From an uncultured Clostridia bacterium (GTDB taxonomy: Bacteria > Bacillota > Clostridia > Oscillospirales > Oscillospiraceae), in assembly GCA_947649615.1 (NCBI GenBank), contig CANSSG010000008.1, positions 1 through 64,000 on the forward strand: DNA of 64,000 nucleotides, in the 5' to 3' direction. Below, one piece after another: positions 61,741-64,000 of the stretch. The position numbers were made by a program, and so were the translations under genes. Positions within the stretch are counted from its first letter, which is position 1, and each line of letters starts with the position of its first letter. Below the pieces are notes generated by a model, which did not search any database, had not been told where the DNA came from, and worked only from the letters and a program-made list of their open reading frames with translations.

Positions 61741-62193
61741 TCAACTTGCCCCATTTCCCAACTCAGTCAGTGCTTTCAGCGTGCCGTCCAGGTTTTCCTT
61801 GTGCCAGTTTTTGAAGTTGCCGGCATATATGCTGGCGTAGATGCCGGAACTCCGCAGGTCGCTCAGCTCTGCTTGCTGGGTGGTCAGGCGGATGGTGTCC
61901 GGCTTGGTGTGGATGGTGATGACCGTGTTGAGCATATCGTCTTCCAGTTCCACCGACTGGATGTCCCCATAGGGAAGGACCAAGGATACATCTTTGCGCA
62001 GGTTGCCCCATGTGGTGTTGAAGGGGAGCAGGACGATCTCGTGTTCACACATCTGGAGAACATAAAATTCCGAGTTAAAAAACGCCGCAAATTGTTCGCT
62101 CAGGTTTGCCGGGGCGTATTTGACGATGATGCAGCGGTCCTCCAGAGGCTCATATCCGGTCTCCTGGATAAATTTTTTGACTTCGTTTGCCAT
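61741..62193 (-). CDS. Hypothetical protein, possible PH-like fold
   Basis: 150 residues from the ATG at 62193 (GGAGGT upstream). Begins MANEVKKFIQETGYEPLEDR. Middle segment LVLPYGDIQSVELEDDMLNT and a following IRLTTQQAEL give an alternating beta pattern like bacterial PH domains, ending in a helix (HKENLDGTLKALTEL). No signal peptide or catalytic motif. Same strand as the DUF6440-like gene upstream. Confidence 0.6.
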   Translation of the reverse strand: MANEVKKFIQETGYEPLEDRCIIVKYAPANLSEQFAAFFNSEFYVLQMCEHEIVLLPFNTTWGNLRKDVSLVLPYGDIQSVELEDDMLNTVITIHTKPDTIRLTTQQAELSDLRSSGIYASIYAGNFKNWHKENLDGTLKALTELGNGAS

Positions 62194-62280
62194 GGTATAT
62201 ACCTCCAAGCCGTTCTAGTTTCATGTTTGGTACGGGCAGGCGGAATGAATTTGATTTTATGCCCCACTGGCTGGAACGGT

Positions 62281-62460
62281 TTATTTTACGGGGGTAACAA
62301 CAGGCTTGCCATCCTGATCGACCAAAACAGTCAGTCCAGTTCCTACCCTCAAATCATGGGAACCCAGCAGGTAATTCACGCCGGTTTCTGTATCAACAAG
62401 GATTTTAGCCACATTAACAATACCCTGGGAGTAGACTTCTACAAAACGATCTTTCGCCAT
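62281..62460 (-). CDS. DUF6440-like small protein
   Basis: 59 residues from the ATG at 62460 with AAAGGAGG upstream. MAKDRFVEVYSQGIVNVAKI, then LVDTETGVNYLL and VLVDQDGKPVVT match the short beta-rich DUF6440 family as I recall it. Often found singly or near small regulated genes in Firmicutes. Function unknown. Confidence 0.7.
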   Translation of the reverse strand: MAKDRFVEVYSQGIVNVAKILVDTETGVNYLLGSHDLRVGTGLTVLVDQDGKPVVTPVK

Positions 62461-62574
62461 ACGTTTGCCTCCTTTCTCATCCCGTCTGCCTGCGAACAGA
62501 AGAATACCACGATACGGCCCTGCTGTGAGCAAATCTTCTTAGACAGCACAAATCGTTCCTGAATGGCAAAAGCT

Positions 62575-62602
62575 GAGAGGGAGCCTCATAAGCTCCCTCT
62601 AC
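62575..62602 (-). terminator. Terminator of the LytTR regulator gene
   Basis: AGAGGGAGC/GCTCCCTCT stem around a short loop, overlapping the stop codon at 62586, with CAGCTTTTG following on the minus strand. Confidence 0.65.
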
Positions 62603-63323
62603 ATTTCTTTTTCAATTCTGCCTTTCCGGTTCGAGACAGCAAACACGTTCTGCCTCCTACCCGGACTTGATTTTCCTTTCCCTCTACTGCCTCAATCTTA
62701 TCCCACGCCGCCAGATAGGCCCGGTGGACTCGGACAAACCGTCCGCCCAGCTCCTTTTCCAGTTCGTTCAGACTGCCCACAAAATCCAGACGGCTGTCCG
62801 CCGTATGAAGATATACGTGGTGGGCCTTGGGGGCGGTCTCAAAAAACAGAATGCCGGCCAAAGGGATGTGGCGGGTCTCATCACCTATCCGCAAGGAGAA
62901 CATCTCTGCCGGGTCGCAGCGTTCATCCAGCAAGCGAGCGTGAACCGCCTCCAGGCAGCGGGCAACAGCAGGGCCGGTCTGCTCACCTTCCTTCACGATG
63001 TAGTCAAACGCCTCCAAATGGTATTGGAAGGTTTTCCAGGCCAGATCGCCGTAGCTGGTAATGTAGACCAGCGTACCGTGGGGGTCCCGCCGCCGCAGTT
63101 CCCGTCCCAGCGTAAAGCCGTCCCACGCCCCGTCCTTCAAGTCCACATCCAGAAAGTAGACGCCGCGCCGGTTGTCCTGCGCTGCGTCCAGCAGTTCCAG
63201 CGCGGTAGATGCGGCACATACCACCCTCATATCGTAGTTCTCTATGAAAATTTTCCACTCCAGGGCGGTTTTAAGCTGGTGGCGGACACTTTCTTCATCG
63301 TCACAGAGATAAATTGAAATCAT
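62586..63323 (-). CDS. LytTR-family response regulator (AgrA-like)
   Basis: 245 residues from the ATG at 63323, overlapping the kinase stop (ATGA). Receiver domain: acidic CDDEES and phospho-acceptor Asp in FLDVDLKDG near residue 60. LytTR DNA-binding domain from about 150: FETAPKAHHVYLHTADSRL, FVRVHRAYLAAWDKIEAV, VRVGGRTCLLSRTGKAELKK. Paired with the GHKL kinase, typical of Agr-like peptide quorum sensing; no peptide gene lies in this window. Confidence 0.9.
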   Translation of the reverse strand: MISIYLCDDEESVRHQLKTALEWKIFIENYDMRVVCAASTALELLDAAQDNRRGVYFLDVDLKDGAWDGFTLGRELRRRDPHGTLVYITSYGDLAWKTFQYHLEAFDYIVKEGEQTGPAVARCLEAVHARLLDERCDPAEMFSLRIGDETRHIPLAGILFFETAPKAHHVYLHTADSRLDFVGSLNELEKELGGRFVRVHRAYLAAWDKIEAVEGKENQVRVGGRTCLLSRTGKAELKKKCRGSL

Positions 63324-64000
63324 GCTGTTTCCTCCACCGTCAGTTCCTGGACAAACACGCCCTCTGCCCAAGTGGTGGACGTAGCCGCATTGGGATAGTC
63401 CACCAAAATCCGCTGGTAGCCAGGCAATCCCAATCCTCGGCCCTTTCCCTTGGTGGAAAAGCCCTCCATCCAGATTTTATCCGGGTCGATGGTCCCAGCG
63501 TAGGGATTGGACACCCGCAGGGACAGCCTGCCTTTTTGAGATAGCAGAATAATTTCTACCCAGGGCGTTTCTGTTTCCAGAGCAGCCTCGGCGGCGTTGT
63601 CCAGCAGGATGCCCAGGCAGCGGGCAAAGTTCCACGGGTCCATCCCGACCCTCTCCACGGGGTAAAGTACCTCCAGGCGGCAATCCATCCCCTTTTCACC
63701 CATAGCCGCCAGTTTGGACAGCAGGAGACTGCGCACTTGGGGGATGCGCACATTGCCCAACTGGGTGGAGGCCCGGATCTTCTCCCCAATGCGCCAGTCA
63801 AAGCCCGCGTCCAGCTCCGACAGGGCGGCGCGCAGTTGGTCCAGCTCGCCCTTGTCCGCCTGCTCCGACAGCCCTGCCAACAGGTTTTTATAGTCATGGC
63901 GGAAACTTCGTACCTCCTGGCGAATCGCCTCCAAGTCTCCTTCGTAAAGTTGCTGCTGGGCAATAACGTTCCGCTGGGCCTCCAATTTTCGGGCGGAATC
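63320..64000 (-). CDS. GHKL-domain sensor kinase (AgrC-like), 5' end outside window
   Basis: The C-terminal 226 or so residues are visible; the gene starts beyond the right edge, so any membrane sensor part is not seen. H-box-like RSFRHDYKNLLAGL with the phospho-His, N-box CLGILLDNAAEAALE, G-box STKGKGRGLGLPGYQRIL. This is the AgrC/HPK10 layout. Overlaps the regulator start, so the two are translationally coupled. Confidence 0.88.
   Translation of the reverse strand, partial: DSARKLEAQRNVIAQQQLYEGDLEAIRQEVRSFRHDYKNLLAGLSEQADKGELDQLRAALSELDAGFDWRIGEKIRASTQLGNVRIPQVRSLLLSKLAAMGEKGMDCRLEVLYPVERVGMDPWNFARCLGILLDNAAEAALETETPWVEIILLSQKGRLSLRVSNPYAGTIDPDKIWMEGFSTKGKGRGLGLPGYQRILVDYPNAATSTTWAEGVFVQELTVEETA

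Overview
The window looks like a chromosome segment of a spore-forming, anaerobic, GC-rich Firmicute of the Oscillospiraceae type (Flavonifractor/Pseudoflavonifractor/Lawsonibacter-like). The reasons are the spoIIA operon with sigma F, spoIIID, Spo0A-box-like sites, a T-box leader, ferredoxin-linked arylpyruvate oxidoreductase, a molybdenum hydroxylase, and strong Shine-Dalgarno sites with sigma-A-type promoters. The genus is inferred from gene content only. No tRNA or rRNA genes and no CRISPR array were seen.

Layout. (1) 1-7.35 kb is a graveyard of mobile DNA, with lower GC at its left end. It holds a long palindrome, an HTH-gene fragment joined to an IS630 3' end, a frameshifted and an intact tyrosine recombinase in overlapping order, a phage-type ORF, a toxin-like remnant with a possible immunity gene, a decayed three-gene set of the kind carried by integrative conjugative elements (one gene has an in-frame stop), and a second internally deleted IS630 copy. 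(2) 7.35-13.4 kb: mocA, a three-subunit xanthine dehydrogenase-type operon with an extra membrane protein, and glutaminase. (3) 13.4-17.7 kb: a candidate Spo0A-type regulatory site, a structured palindromic repeat, then an acyl-CoA ligase and iorAB, a module for arylpyruvate/aryl-acid fermentation. (4) 17.7-24.3 kb: serine hydrolase, DUF2200, spoIIID, an LCP enzyme, an SLH/transglutaminase protein and D-Ala-D-Ala ligase (cell envelope and sporulation). (5) 24.3-27.0 kb: a GntR/YtrA-type repressor with an ABC exporter. (6) 27.2-32.8 kb: radC, uvrB, uvrA (DNA repair). (7) 32.8-40.9 kb is bracketed by two inverted copies of a roughly 400-bp stem-loop-rich repeat. Between them lie a small-multidrug-export-type membrane protein, recD2, an alpha/beta hydrolase, a homocysteine methyltransferase-like protein and a CoA-disulfide-reductase/rhodanese fusion. 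(8) 40.9-50.7 kb is housekeeping: sulfite/nitrite reductase-like protein, trmFO, plsX, acpP, rnc, ftsK/spoIIIE, uppP and an M23 peptidase. (9) 50.8-57.1 kb: a two-component system preceded by three perfect 11-bp-phased repeats, a large solute-binding-like lipoprotein, and spoIIAA-spoIIAB-sigF. (10) 57.1-64 kb: trpB2 under a Trp-specifying T-box, feoB, IS5 and IS21 remnants, two small proteins, and an AgrA/AgrC-like pair running off the right edge.

No wholly new defence or biosynthetic system is evident. The least explained signals are the paired 400-bp structured repeats, the nested palindrome and Spo0A-like sites at 13.4-13.6 kb, the 60-bp palindrome at 221-280, and the membrane protein inside the xanthine dehydrogenase operon.
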